Assembly: GCA_004293485.1 (NCBI GenBank)
Contig: RDYW01000050.1
Location: forward strand, 1-42,576
Reading direction: 5' to 3'
DNA from: Sphingobacteriales bacterium
GTDB lineage: Bacteria > Bacteroidota > Bacteroidia > Sphingobacteriales > Sphingobacteriaceae
DNA length: 42,576 nt
In this document: one piece after another, positions 23,601 to 31,565 of the stretch
Layout: each line of letters opens with the position of its first letter
Position numbering within the stretch: position 1 is the first letter of the stretch
Notes under the pieces: generated by a model
The model's database searches: none
Told to the model about the DNA's origin: nothing
The model's input: only the letters and a program-made list of their open reading frames with translations
Program-made: the position numbers and the translations under genes

Positions 23601-24422
23601 ATATAAGGTATCATTATCTTTGTACCATTCGCCCTCGCCTAAAATAGCGTTTATACCTCCAGTGGCATCTATTGCATTTTTTTTAGGATTAAATAAGTAG
23701 TATTCGGTACCAGCCCTTACTGTCCAAGGTTGATTACCTAGCCTTACGGGTGCTCTAAAATCGTAAGTGATGGTTTTTTTTACCCTATCGGTGGCTATTA
23801 CAACGCCAGTCCAGCCTTGCCCGTCTAACGAACCATTAGAGAGGTTAATGTAAATAGATGCACCTACCCATCTGCCGTCTGGCTCATCAAACTGTAAATC
23901 GGTAAGCACTCCGTAACTTGTTCTTGTAGGCAATCTATCGGCATTTTCTGCAAAAGCATCGGTAGGCATCGATAAGTTGCTTGATGTTTGTTTAGGCCAT
24001 CGTACCAGTTCAATCATTTTTTGATCTACAAAAATTTGGTTTGAAGGGTATTGCTCGTAATTTACAGGGGCATTAAAATTCATTATGGTTTTGTAAACGC
24101 TACCGCCAGGTACGGCTGTCCAAGTGTTTAGTATTTCGGTGCCATTTAAAATTACTTTTTCTCCCGAGAATGATTGATATGTTACCCCATTAGTCATAAT
24201 TTTAACTTCTTCACGGTAAACCCCTGCTCGTATGGTTATTACATCGCCAGATACGGCAACATTTGCAGCCTGTTGTATGGTTTTGTAAGGGTTAGCCAAA
24301 GTTCCATCGCCTTCGGTGGTATTTGCCGAGGATACAAATATTTCTTTTGCTGATAATGTTGCTATTCCAATTAAAAAGAAAAAGCTAATTAAAAAAGTAT
24401 ATTTTTTGTTTAAAAAACGCAT
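20679..24422 (-). CDS. T9SS-secreted beta-helix protein with six chitobiase C-terminal-like repeats
   Basis: A 1247-residue secreted or surface protein. Signal peptide 1-25 (FLIGIATLSA-K). Residues about 27-680 form a right-handed parallel beta-helix of the pectate-lyase type: DUF1565-like start (DGTLANPYKTIQQAANVA, GDVITIRAGVYREEV), then repeated N-x-I rungs such as IARIHHNKIYDF and VQIFNNTLLSN. Six repeats of about 77 residues follow (about 690-1155), each with Y-Y-T-L-D-G-x-x-P-T, Y-T-x-P-I and T-I-K-A-x-A, the CHB_HEX_C-type fold. The last ~85 residues are a type A T9SS sorting domain (FPNPTTNGQFSI, YDALGRLVF, LKPGTYIVKI). Polysaccharide binding or cleavage is likely but the substrate and catalytic residues are not clear. 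It is 32 bp downstream of porV. Confidence 0.88.
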   Translation of the reverse strand: MRFLNKKYTFLISFFFLIGIATLSAKEIFVSSANTTEGDGTLANPYKTIQQAANVAVSGDVITIRAGVYREEVKIMTNGVTYQSFSGEKVILNGTEILNTWTAVPGGSVYKTIMNFNAPVNYEQYPSNQIFVDQKMIELVRWPKQTSSNLSMPTDAFAENADRLPTRTSYGVLTDLQFDEPDGRWVGASIYINLSNGSLDGQGWTGVVIATDRVKKTITYDFRAPVRLGNQPWTVRAGTEYYLFNPKKNAIDATGGINAILGEGEWYKDNDTLYVRTPNNLAPSALPEGTNVVEAKKREFAFVPNLTNKSFYTIKNLDIFGAAITTDINFRQDYRKVREDAQGIVIDNLNVKYASHFKSQTDNWQQEFYGRTGIVVSGRNNVIKNCTIQYSAGPGLCLLGEGEKAFNNTIHEVNYSASNAGGLCLGAICIDGEVGYNTIYNTPHMALNYGGWVNSNANNKGIARIHHNKIYDFLLRSNDSGAIDDAGTFGNWARIDHNEIFKTFNTTRSEQDVYGIYLDYNQGSYLLDHNLIYSLRHGVLVNKVKNVQIFNNTLLSNKLNEASIIDAVGGNGETITIKNNILSYRINQPGFFNLWRAIFTNNIINAFGETQNDIFENVAAKDYRLKATATTAIDKGVNDYLFNDPIVGTNVDLGAFEYGATAWQSGKTDKLPPIIFPNSGEYLNSKEITITSDIPGAQIRYTLDGKEPNLTSPIYTLPINLTDTTIVKASVFVTGVAVTETSTANIWVTKLSEIPPISVNIDRPASGTTHIGRAFVYLSSPDKDVIIKYTLDGTEPTRTSETLNSFVLISQTSTLKAAAFGKWIQSPVISANYTIVGPTVSISPNGGGITEVTNVTLSANADRSKIYYTLDGTDPSQTSTLYTAPIVINGNTTIKAIAEVNSKLGDIKTATFNITNRLVNFNPNGGSFVENVNVTLSSPTPGLDIYYTTNGDTPTAASSKYTAPIAITQNTLVKAFAIKDNLSGEVKQANFTITGPEVTITPNGGNFTDVTNASLATLAGYTIYYTLDGSTPTVASTVYNSPIPINQFSTTIKAIAIKNNLSGAVKQAVFTIAKPTLTIDPAASKKFNKIVKITIKCSITNAAIYYTLDGSTPTANSTLYTLPISIDKAVTIKAIAIKEGIVSDITSISYDVEINPNLTVLFPNPTTNGQFSIRFTTPNKGQVNKVFIYDALGRLVFNQSVTMLSDDIQEESFDIPQLKPGTYIVKIKTVSAHITDLITDELKLVVK

Positions 24423-24454
24423 AATAATATATTTTAAAGTGAATAGAGTAAAAA

Positions 24455-25579
24455 CTAATTTTCTGTTTTTGGTGCTGATGATTTAGCTAAATTAAATATC
24501 AAATTTAATCTTATCGTATTTGCAAGTGGATTAATATTGGTAGTGGTTTGTATGGGTATGATATACGATGCATTTAAACCAAATTTATCATAATTTATAC
24601 CTAAACCTGCGGTTAGGTATTGGCGGTTGCCTTGGTTTCGGTTTTCGTAAAAAAAACCTGTTCGTAAAAAAAACATATCATTATAGTCGTACTCTACTCC
24701 CAAAGAACCATTGTATGATTTATTGGGTTTAAACCAACTTTCAACCACGCCATAACTTCTGTGTTTAGCAAGTTCAACTTGATCTTGTTGGGCATTGCCA
24801 GAACTTTTATAATCGGGTACCAATAACTTATTTACATCTAAAGCAAAATTTAACTTATTACTACCATCTAAAACTGTTGTGTATGAAGTACCTAAGCCTA
24901 AGTTGGCTGGTATAAAATCTTTTTGTGAAGCATCTGTTGAATATCCAATTTTACTACCCAAATTAGATGCAGTAAAACCAAAATTAAAGCCTTCGCCCTC
25001 AGTATTTTTAGCATCGTAAAATAAAGATACATCTGCCGCAAAAGCAGTACCTGCTTTATAATTATCGCCGCCAATAGATGCACTAGTTAAATTAGAATTT
25101 ATGTACCTAAATGCAACCCCTAAACCCAATTGATTGCCCAATTTTTTAGAATATCCTATATCTACCGAAACTTCGCGGGGTGTAAAAGCTTCGATGTTTT
25201 GCCCGGTAGCATTGGTAAATTGTATGTTTCCTAGGTTGAAATATCTTAACGAAGTAGATATAGCCTGCCCATTGGCTAAGTGTAAATAGCCTGTAAATGA
25301 ACTTAAACTTACATCTTTGGCAATAGAGCGTAACCAAGGGCTATAATTTACAGAAAATGAGGTTTTTTGTGATGAAAAAGGAATTTTAGCAATATTCCAA
25401 AAGGCAGCATTGGCATCGGCACTGGTTGCAATACCAGCCTCGCCCATACCGCCAGCTTTTGCATCAGGCGAAATTCTTAAAAAAGGTACCGAATTGTTAG
25501 TTAAATTAATGTTTTGAGAAAAAGTACTTAAACCACAGGAAGTAAATAACAAAAATAAAATGTAAGCTTTTAAGTTCAT
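24455..25579 (-). CDS. porV: T9SS outer-membrane protein PorV
   Basis: A 374-residue outer-membrane beta-barrel of the PorV/PorQ (FadL-like) family. Signal peptide 1-21 (GLSTFS-Q). The mature start SVPFLRISPDAKAGGMGEAGIATSADANA is the PorV signature, and the protein ends in barrel strands (IRLNLIFNLA). In characterised T9SS, PorV binds the C-terminal sorting domain of cargo at the SprA translocon and delivers it to the PorU sortase. In many Bacteroidota porV follows porU; here porU is not adjacent and instead a cargo gene follows 32 bp downstream, probably in the same transcript. It could be the main PorV or a cargo-dedicated paralogue. Confidence 0.9.
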   Translation of the reverse strand: MNLKAYILFLLFTSCGLSTFSQNINLTNNSVPFLRISPDAKAGGMGEAGIATSADANAAFWNIAKIPFSSQKTSFSVNYSPWLRSIAKDVSLSSFTGYLHLANGQAISTSLRYFNLGNIQFTNATGQNIEAFTPREVSVDIGYSKKLGNQLGLGVAFRYINSNLTSASIGGDNYKAGTAFAADVSLFYDAKNTEGEGFNFGFTASNLGSKIGYSTDASQKDFIPANLGLGTSYTTVLDGSNKLNFALDVNKLLVPDYKSSGNAQQDQVELAKHRSYGVVESWFKPNKSYNGSLGVEYDYNDMFFLRTGFFYENRNQGNRQYLTAGLGINYDKFGLNASYIIPIQTTTNINPLANTIRLNLIFNLAKSSAPKTEN

Positions 25580-25673
25580 AAGTTTTTTGGATAGCTAATT
25601 GCGAAATTTTACAATTAAAAATAGTGAAAAAAAATAGCTATTAATTTTTTAATAAATAAGAATTGGTTTGTAA

Positions 25674-25681
25674 CAAAACTA
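25674..25681 (-). promoter_or_regulatory. Putative -7 box of porV
   Basis: The minus strand reads TAGTTTTG, a TAnnTTTG match, about 95 bp upstream of the porV ATG in the 222-bp gap below rodA. No TTTG at the -33 distance, so support is limited to the one box. Confidence 0.28.
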
Positions 25682-25801
25682 ACAAGCCTTTTAAATATAT
25701 ATAGCGCATTAATTGGCAATTTTTGGTACTATATAAGCATCGATTTTGTGGTAAAATACCTTTTTTACCCAGTTGCAACCTTTTAAGTTTAGGCTATTTT
25801 C

Positions 25802-27064
25802 TTAAATAATTCCCATTCTATTGGCATCTAGTTTTAATAAAATAAATAGCAGTATTGTAAAACTTATTAATGATGAGCCGCCATAACTTATAAATGGTAA
25901 AGGGATGCCTATTACTGGTACCAAACCTATTGTCATGCCAATATTTATAAAAAAATGACAAAAAATTATGCAAGCTACGGTATATCCGTATATCCGAGAA
26001 AAGGAGGAACGTTGTCTTTCGGCGATAAATATTAGCCGTAAAATTAAAAATAAGTAAAGCGAAATTACGGTGGATGTACCAGCAAAACCCCACTCTTCGC
26101 CTATAGTGCAAAAAATAAAATCGGTGCTTTGCTCGGGTACAAAGTTAAATTTAGTTTGAGTGCCTTGTAGGTATCCACGGCCAAGTAAACCACCCGAACC
26201 AATGGCTATTTTAGATTGGTTTACATTATAACCTGCGCCTTTGGGGTCGTTAATTAATCCTAACAATAAATCGATACGGCTTTTTTGGTGTGCTTGCAGT
26301 ACATTATTATACACAAAATCAACACTAAAAATAAATACTACCGAAAGTATAAAAGTAGCTATGGTAGTGGCTACAATACGTTTATTTTTTTTATAAAAAT
26401 AATAAATGATGAAAGCCGATACGAAACTAATGACAATAATTACTACCAATTTGGTAAATAATAAGGTACACACAAATAGTATTATCATCATAAAACCTGC
26501 AACTAAAAAATAAGGCGATAAGCCTTCTCGGTACAAGGTAAATACCAGTGCTAAAAATACCAAAGCCGAGCCCGTATCGGGTTGTAGCATAATTAACAGC
26601 ATCGGAAAAATTAAGATAACGATAGCAGGCAAAGCGTTACTAAAATCGTTTAACTTACCTGTTAACGAACTTATATACCTGGCTAATAATAAGCTGCTTG
26701 CCCATTTTGCAAATTCGGATGGTTGTAACCTAAAGCTGCCAATAGGTATCCAAGCTTGGTTGCCACCTACATTTCGACCAATTAGTAATACAGCTACCAA
26801 CAACATAATAGTTAGGCCATAAAATACAGGAGAAAGAACATAAAAAAACTTAGAATCGAGCAGTAGTATTACCACACCTAGCATGATAGAAACCATAATA
26901 AATAGCAATTGCTTACCAGAATTTGAAGAAAAATCAATTATATAAACAGCGTTTTCATCATATACAGCTGCATAAATGCTAAACCACCCTATAGTTATAA
27001 GAAATAAAAACAAAAGAATGCTCAGCCAATCTACATTAAAAAAAAAGCTACGTTGGTTTATCAT
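25802..27064 (-). CDS. rodA: Elongasome peptidoglycan polymerase RodA (SEDS)
   Basis: A 420-residue polytopic membrane protein with about ten transmembrane helices. SEDS glycosyltransferase that polymerises lipid II for cell elongation together with PBP2. Family segments: GNQAWIPIGSFRLQPSEFAKW (about 110-130), a LQPDTGSALVF segment with the conserved Asp, GGLLGRGYLQGTQTKFNFVPEQSTDFIF (about 300), and PVIGIPLPFISYGGSS near the C-terminus. It overlaps mrdA by the 4 bases of an ATGA and is the last gene of the mre cluster, which supports RodA over FtsW. Confidence 0.96.
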   Translation of the reverse strand: MINQRSFFFNVDWLSILLFLFLITIGWFSIYAAVYDENAVYIIDFSSNSGKQLLFIMVSIMLGVVILLLDSKFFYVLSPVFYGLTIMLLVAVLLIGRNVGGNQAWIPIGSFRLQPSEFAKWASSLLLARYISSLTGKLNDFSNALPAIVILIFPMLLIMLQPDTGSALVFLALVFTLYREGLSPYFLVAGFMMIILFVCTLLFTKLVVIIVISFVSAFIIYYFYKKNKRIVATTIATFILSVVFIFSVDFVYNNVLQAHQKSRIDLLLGLINDPKGAGYNVNQSKIAIGSGGLLGRGYLQGTQTKFNFVPEQSTDFIFCTIGEEWGFAGTSTVISLYLFLILRLIFIAERQRSSFSRIYGYTVACIIFCHFFINIGMTIGLVPVIGIPLPFISYGGSSLISFTILLFILLKLDANRMGII

Positions 27065-29073
27065 CGGCTTGGCTTGGGTTTTAATGTTTCATATAATGTA
27101 TCTTTTAATTTTTTTATCGAAGGTTTAGGGATCTTGATTTTTAAAGTATCGTTTAACTTAGGTTTTAATTTAGGCAGGATATTTTTTTTAATCGAATCGG
27201 CTTTAATTTTTTTGTTTATAGAATCAATAGCCGTAAGGCTAATTTTTAGCGCTGGTTTTTTAGGCAATAAGTTTGCATTAAGTAACCTATCGGTATAATA
27301 TTTGGGGCGGGTAATGCTATCGCGTAAGTATTTTTCGATAAGTAAACTGGCTATCGGGGCCGACCACGTAGCCCCATAGCCTGCGTTTTCTACCACTACA
27401 GCAATAGCTATTTTTGGATTAATGCGTGGTGCAAAAGCAAAAAATACCGAATGGTTAGCACCATGCGGGTTTTGAACGGTACCCGTTTTGCCACATATTT
27501 CTATATCGTTAATTTTTGAGTAATACGCTGTACCTTGTTTTACTACCCTGCTCATGCCTTCAATTACGGGCGAAAAATACTGGGTATCAATACCTACATA
27601 GTTTTTTTGGGTAAACTCGGGCCGTATAATTTTTTTATTGCCAATGGCTTTAATCAAATGTGGTTTGTAATAATAACCCTTGTTGGCAATTATTGCCGCT
27701 ACATTGGCCATTTGAAGTGGTGTTATGCCAAGTTCGCCTTGGCCGATACTTAACGAAATATTAAAACCCGACCCCCATTTTTCGCTTTTCCAGCGTTTGG
27801 TATATAGTTCGGCGGTGGGTAGTAATCCTTTACGTTCGGCAGGTAAATCAATATTAAGTTTGCTACCAATACCAAATTTACTTACGGCTTCACGCCATTT
27901 ACGGTAGCCATTTATGGGGCGTAAACCCGATTTATCAACCATTTTGGCATAAGTATAACCGAAATAAGTGTTGCATGATTCTTGTATTGCACCAATTAAA
28001 TTTAAACTACCGTGTACATGGGTACATTTCATAAAACCACGGTAACCGTAACGGTAGCCGCCAGGGCAACTACACACTGTGTTATAATCAACGGTTTTAA
28101 ACTGTTGCGCTACAAGTGCATTAATTACTTTGAAAATTGAACCTGGTGGGTATTCGGCTTGGGTAGGGCGTATAAACATAGGCTTTGTTCCCTCGTTTAA
28201 TAATTTCATGTAATTATTGCCACGTTGGCGGCCTACCATCATATTGGGGTTATAACTAGGGCTGCTTACAAAAGCCAGTATTTCGCCAGTTTCGGGTTCG
28301 ATAGCAACAATACTACCAATTTTATTGTTCATTAACTGTTCGCCAAATTGTTGAATTCTTTTATCTAACGACGAAATAAGGTTGTCGCCTGATACAGCCA
28401 AAGTATCGTATTTACCTTCAAAAAAACTACCTTTTTCGCGGTTGTGCACATCTACCATAATATTGCGTACACCACGTTGCCCACGAAGCAAGTCTTCGTA
28501 CGATTTTTCGATACCCGATTTGCCTATATAATCGCCTTTATTGTAAAACGAACCCGATTTTTCTATTTCCTTATCGTTTACTTCGCCAATATACCCTAAA
28601 AATTGTGCAGCTATACTATCAGGATAATACCTTACCGAACGGTTTTGTACATAAAAACCTGGGTATTCAAATAATCGTTCTTGCAAAGCAGCAGCGGTTT
28701 TTGCAGATAGCTGTTTTTCGAAAACCGAAGCCCTGTAAAGTGAGTATTTTTTAGATCTGACGAATTGGCTATCAAATATATTTTTTTGTATGCCTATTAA
28801 GTTACAAAAAGCCAAGGTATCAAATGCTGCAACTTGCCCTGGTATTACCATTAAATCGTACACGGGTTCGTTTTGTACAAGCACTTTTAGGTTACGGTCT
28901 AAAATAATGCCCCTTGCGGGATAAATAATTAATCGTCTTAATACATTGTTGTTGGCAGATAGTAGGTACTGCTTATCTATTACTTGTATATAAAAAATAC
29001 GTATTAGTAGTGTAAGTGTAATAACAATAAAAATGGTTTGTATTACGTACTTTCGGTTAAAAAAACTATCCAT
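27061..29073 (-). CDS. mrdA: Penicillin-binding protein 2 (elongation transpeptidase)
   Basis: A 670-residue class B PBP that cross-links peptidoglycan in the elongasome. One N-terminal membrane helix (about 9-29), a pedestal domain (YPARGIILDRN, 51-61), then the transpeptidase domain: S312-I-F-K315, S366-C-N368 and K529-T-G-T532. A cysteine/histidine cluster (C334, C336, C350, H352, H354) between the first two motifs resembles the metal-site region of E. coli PBP2. Residues about 601-670 are an unusual lysine/proline-rich tail in the periplasm with quasi-repeats of DTLKxK / DTLYETLK type. Overlaps mreD by 8 bp and rodA by 4 bp. Confidence 0.96.
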   Translation of the reverse strand: MDSFFNRKYVIQTIFIVITLTLLIRIFYIQVIDKQYLLSANNNVLRRLIIYPARGIILDRNLKVLVQNEPVYDLMVIPGQVAAFDTLAFCNLIGIQKNIFDSQFVRSKKYSLYRASVFEKQLSAKTAAALQERLFEYPGFYVQNRSVRYYPDSIAAQFLGYIGEVNDKEIEKSGSFYNKGDYIGKSGIEKSYEDLLRGQRGVRNIMVDVHNREKGSFFEGKYDTLAVSGDNLISSLDKRIQQFGEQLMNNKIGSIVAIEPETGEILAFVSSPSYNPNMMVGRQRGNNYMKLLNEGTKPMFIRPTQAEYPPGSIFKVINALVAQQFKTVDYNTVCSCPGGYRYGYRGFMKCTHVHGSLNLIGAIQESCNTYFGYTYAKMVDKSGLRPINGYRKWREAVSKFGIGSKLNIDLPAERKGLLPTAELYTKRWKSEKWGSGFNISLSIGQGELGITPLQMANVAAIIANKGYYYKPHLIKAIGNKKIIRPEFTQKNYVGIDTQYFSPVIEGMSRVVKQGTAYYSKINDIEICGKTGTVQNPHGANHSVFFAFAPRINPKIAIAVVVENAGYGATWSAPIASLLIEKYLRDSITRPKYYTDRLLNANLLPKKPALKISLTAIDSINKKIKADSIKKNILPKLKPKLNDTLKIKIPKPSIKKLKDTLYETLKPKPSR

Positions 29074-29584
29074 TACCTTGTTTTTTGTAAAATAATAGTT
29101 CGGTAATAAAAACTAAAAAAAGAGTAAGTGTAGTGGTTAAAAGTACTTTGCTAAACAAATTAAAAGCTGTATTTACATCAAAAACTTCGAATAAATACAA
29201 ACAAAAATGATGTGTAAAAGTAAGCAATAGTGTATAAATAAAAAACCACCTAAAGCCCATAGTACTTAAATTAGGTGTAATTATAGTTTCTTGGCTTTCG
29301 TTTTGTACTGTAATACTGATATATAAAATTCTTAAAAAAGCAATAAGCGTACATGCCGCTGCATGTAAACCCAATGTATTACTAAAAACATCAACCCCTA
29401 AACCTATTGTAAATGATAAAAAAAACAAGAAAAATTTGGGTGTTTTAAATGGCAATAAAAAAATAAATAAAATATACAAAAAAGGAATATTAAGATTATA
29501 CATGGTAATATTTTTAAGCAATACTACTTGTACAAATACCAATATAAAAAACCGTAAAAAGTTATAAACAATAATTTTATTCAT
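29066..29584 (-). CDS. mreD: Rod-shape-determining membrane protein MreD
   Basis: A 172-residue, very hydrophobic inner-membrane protein with about five helices (for example 6-24, 29-45, 50-66, 115-135, 145-165). Sequence is poorly conserved in the family, so the call rests on size, topology, the GLGVDVFSNTLGLHA segment resembling the MreD GLxxDxxxxxxxGxxA pattern, and its place between mreC and mrdA. Overlaps both neighbours by 8 bp. Confidence 0.92.
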   Translation of the reverse strand: MNKIIVYNFLRFFILVFVQVVLLKNITMYNLNIPFLYILFIFLLPFKTPKFFLFFLSFTIGLGVDVFSNTLGLHAAACTLIAFLRILYISITVQNESQETIITPNLSTMGFRWFFIYTLLLTFTHHFCLYLFEVFDVNTAFNLFSKVLLTTTLTLFLVFITELLFYKKQGNG

Positions 29585-30416
29585 CTGTAGGTTTTTTGTT
29601 TAGGTTTTCGAGGTTTTGCTGTTCGGGAGCAAAAGTATTTTTAATTACATACACGTATTGCAAGGCATAAAAATTGGTAGCCAACTGTACGGTAACGCTT
29701 AAAAAACTTCCTCCACCTTTTACGCCTGCTTTTAATACTTTGCCTACTGCTATCCCTTTAGGAAACGTTACACTTAGCCCCGAAGTACTTATTTTTGTAC
29801 CTTTTTTTAGGTTAATTTGATTAGGAATATCGGCCAAAGTAGCTACATTTGGGTTTTCGCCATCCCATAGTAATGGGCCAAAATAAGGTGTACCTTCAAT
29901 AGAGGAAGTAATTTTAGTGTCTTCGTGTAATACCGATTGTATGGATGCAAAATCGGGCGAAACATTCCAAACTATACCTACCACACCTGTGGGGCAAACC
30001 ACACCCATTCCTTTTTTAATACCATGCTTACTTCCGCGGTTTATGGTTATATAATTGTTGCGGGCATTTACCGATTTGTTAACTACCTCGGCACTTATGT
30101 ATTGGTATTGTACACGGTTAATGGTATCATTTACAGTGTTTAAAACTAGGCTATCATCAAAATATGCGTTTTTTAATTGGTTTCGTAATAGTGTGTTTTC
30201 GGCTACCAATTGTTTATTTACTTCGTCTAGTTGTATGTATTTAGTGATATTGTTTACTTGGGTATAAAATTTCCCTATCCATTCGTTAGAGGTATTAAGG
30301 GTGCTTACCCGTTGAAAATCGTTGTTTCTAATAATAAGTACTATCGAGAAAATAAAAAATATCGTAAACAAAAATAGGGCGCTGTATTTATTTATGAAAC
30401 GCCATAGATTGTTCAT
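29577..30416 (-). CDS. mreC: Rod-shape-determining protein MreC
   Basis: A 279-residue bitopic protein: short cytoplasmic N-terminus, one membrane helix (about 14-29), a periplasmic coiled coil (about 50-80, YIQLDEVNKQLVAENTLLRNQL) and two small beta-barrel domains (about 100-265) with the family segments SVNARNNYITINRGSKHGIKKGMGVV and FPKGIAVGKVLKA. It links MreB filaments to PBP2 and RodA. It is 26 bp downstream of mreB and overlaps mreD by 8 bp. Confidence 0.95.
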   Translation of the reverse strand: MNNLWRFINKYSALFLFTIFFIFSIVLIIRNNDFQRVSTLNTSNEWIGKFYTQVNNITKYIQLDEVNKQLVAENTLLRNQLKNAYFDDSLVLNTVNDTINRVQYQYISAEVVNKSVNARNNYITINRGSKHGIKKGMGVVCPTGVVGIVWNVSPDFASIQSVLHEDTKITSSIEGTPYFGPLLWDGENPNVATLADIPNQINLKKGTKISTSGLSVTFPKGIAVGKVLKAGVKGGGSFLSVTVQLATNFYALQYVYVIKNTFAPEQQNLENLNKKPTDE

Positions 30417-30442
30417 TATTTTATGTTAAAAGTTATACTTGG

Positions 30443-31474
30443 TTAACGTCCTTCTTGCATTAAAAACTTAAAGTTATCTAAGTTTTTTAATGATATACCT
30501 GTACCACGTACCACGGCTCGTAATGGATCGTCGGCAATATGAACGGGTAATTTTGTTTTCGAATTAATTCTTTTATCTAAGCCTCGTAACAAAGCACCGC
30601 CACCAGTGAGGTATATACCTGTTTGGTAAATATCGGCCGAAAGTTCGGGTGGGGTAATTTCTAATGCTTTTAAAATTGCTTCTTCAATTTTAGAGATTGA
30701 TTTATCTAAACATTGGGCTATTTCGGTGTACGAAACGGTAATTTGTTTGGGTACACCTGTCATTAAATCTCGGCCTTGTACGGCAAAATCGGCAGGGGGG
30801 TCTTGTAGGTTAGGCAAGGCCGATCCTACTTCAATTTTTATGCGTTCGGCAGTACGGTCGCCTATCATAATGTTGTGTTGGCGGCGTATGTAATTTACAA
30901 TATCCGAATCAAAGTTATCGCCAGCTACCCGAATAGATTGGTCGCATACAATCCCCGAAAGGGCAATAACTGCAATTTCGGTAGTGCCACCACCTATATC
31001 AATAATCATATTGCCCATAGGTTCTTCTACATCAATACCTATACCTACAGCTGCGGCCATAGGTTCGTGTATTAAGTAAACATCTTTGGCACCCGCTATT
31101 TCGGCCGATTGCCTTACGGCTCTTTTTTCTACCTCGGTAATGCCCGATGGAATGCATATTACCATACGAAGATTAGGAAAAAACCAGCCTTTACCGCCGT
31201 TTATCATTTTTATCATGCCACGTATCATGTGTTCGGCAGCGTTAAAATCGGCTATTACACCATCTTTAAGTGGCCTTACAGTTTTAATGTTATCGTGGGT
31301 TTTGCCCTCCATTTGCATGGCTTGCTTACCTATGGCGATAACTTTATTGGTGGCTCGGTCTATCGCTACAATCGAGGGTTCATCTACCACTACTTTATCG
31401 TTGTGTATAATAAGGGTATTTGCGGTACCTAAATCTATTGCTATTTCTTGTGTAAACCAGTTGAATAAACCCAT
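30443..31474 (-). CDS. mreB: Rod-shape-determining actin homologue MreB
   Basis: A 343-residue bacterial actin. Phosphate-1 loop DLGTANT (14-20), phosphate-2 loop DIGGGTTE (159-166) and the adenosine segment LTGGGALLRGLD (about 290-301). The N-terminal GLFNWFTQE can act as a membrane-binding amphipathic segment. It organises lateral cell-wall synthesis and heads the mreBCD-mrdA-rodA run. purH lies 91 bp upstream on the same strand; no TAnnTTTG box is visible in that gap, so mreB may be read from the purH promoter. Confidence 0.98.
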   Translation of the reverse strand: MGLFNWFTQEIAIDLGTANTLIIHNDKVVVDEPSIVAIDRATNKVIAIGKQAMQMEGKTHDNIKTVRPLKDGVIADFNAAEHMIRGMIKMINGGKGWFFPNLRMVICIPSGITEVEKRAVRQSAEIAGAKDVYLIHEPMAAAVGIGIDVEEPMGNMIIDIGGGTTEIAVIALSGIVCDQSIRVAGDNFDSDIVNYIRRQHNIMIGDRTAERIKIEVGSALPNLQDPPADFAVQGRDLMTGVPKQITVSYTEIAQCLDKSISKIEEAILKALEITPPELSADIYQTGIYLTGGGALLRGLDKRINSKTKLPVHIADDPLRAVVRGTGISLKNLDNFKFLMQEGR

Positions 31475-31565
31475 TTATTTATTTTTTTTAAGATTGTAAA
31501 GTTTGTAAAAAAAACTGCTTAATGCTAATCTAATATTGCCTTTAATAACTAATTTTTTATAAATT

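Noticed and set aside
25750-25769. 7-bp hairpin GGTAAAA/TTTTACC after rodA
   Set aside because: Weak stem and no T-run on the minus strand.
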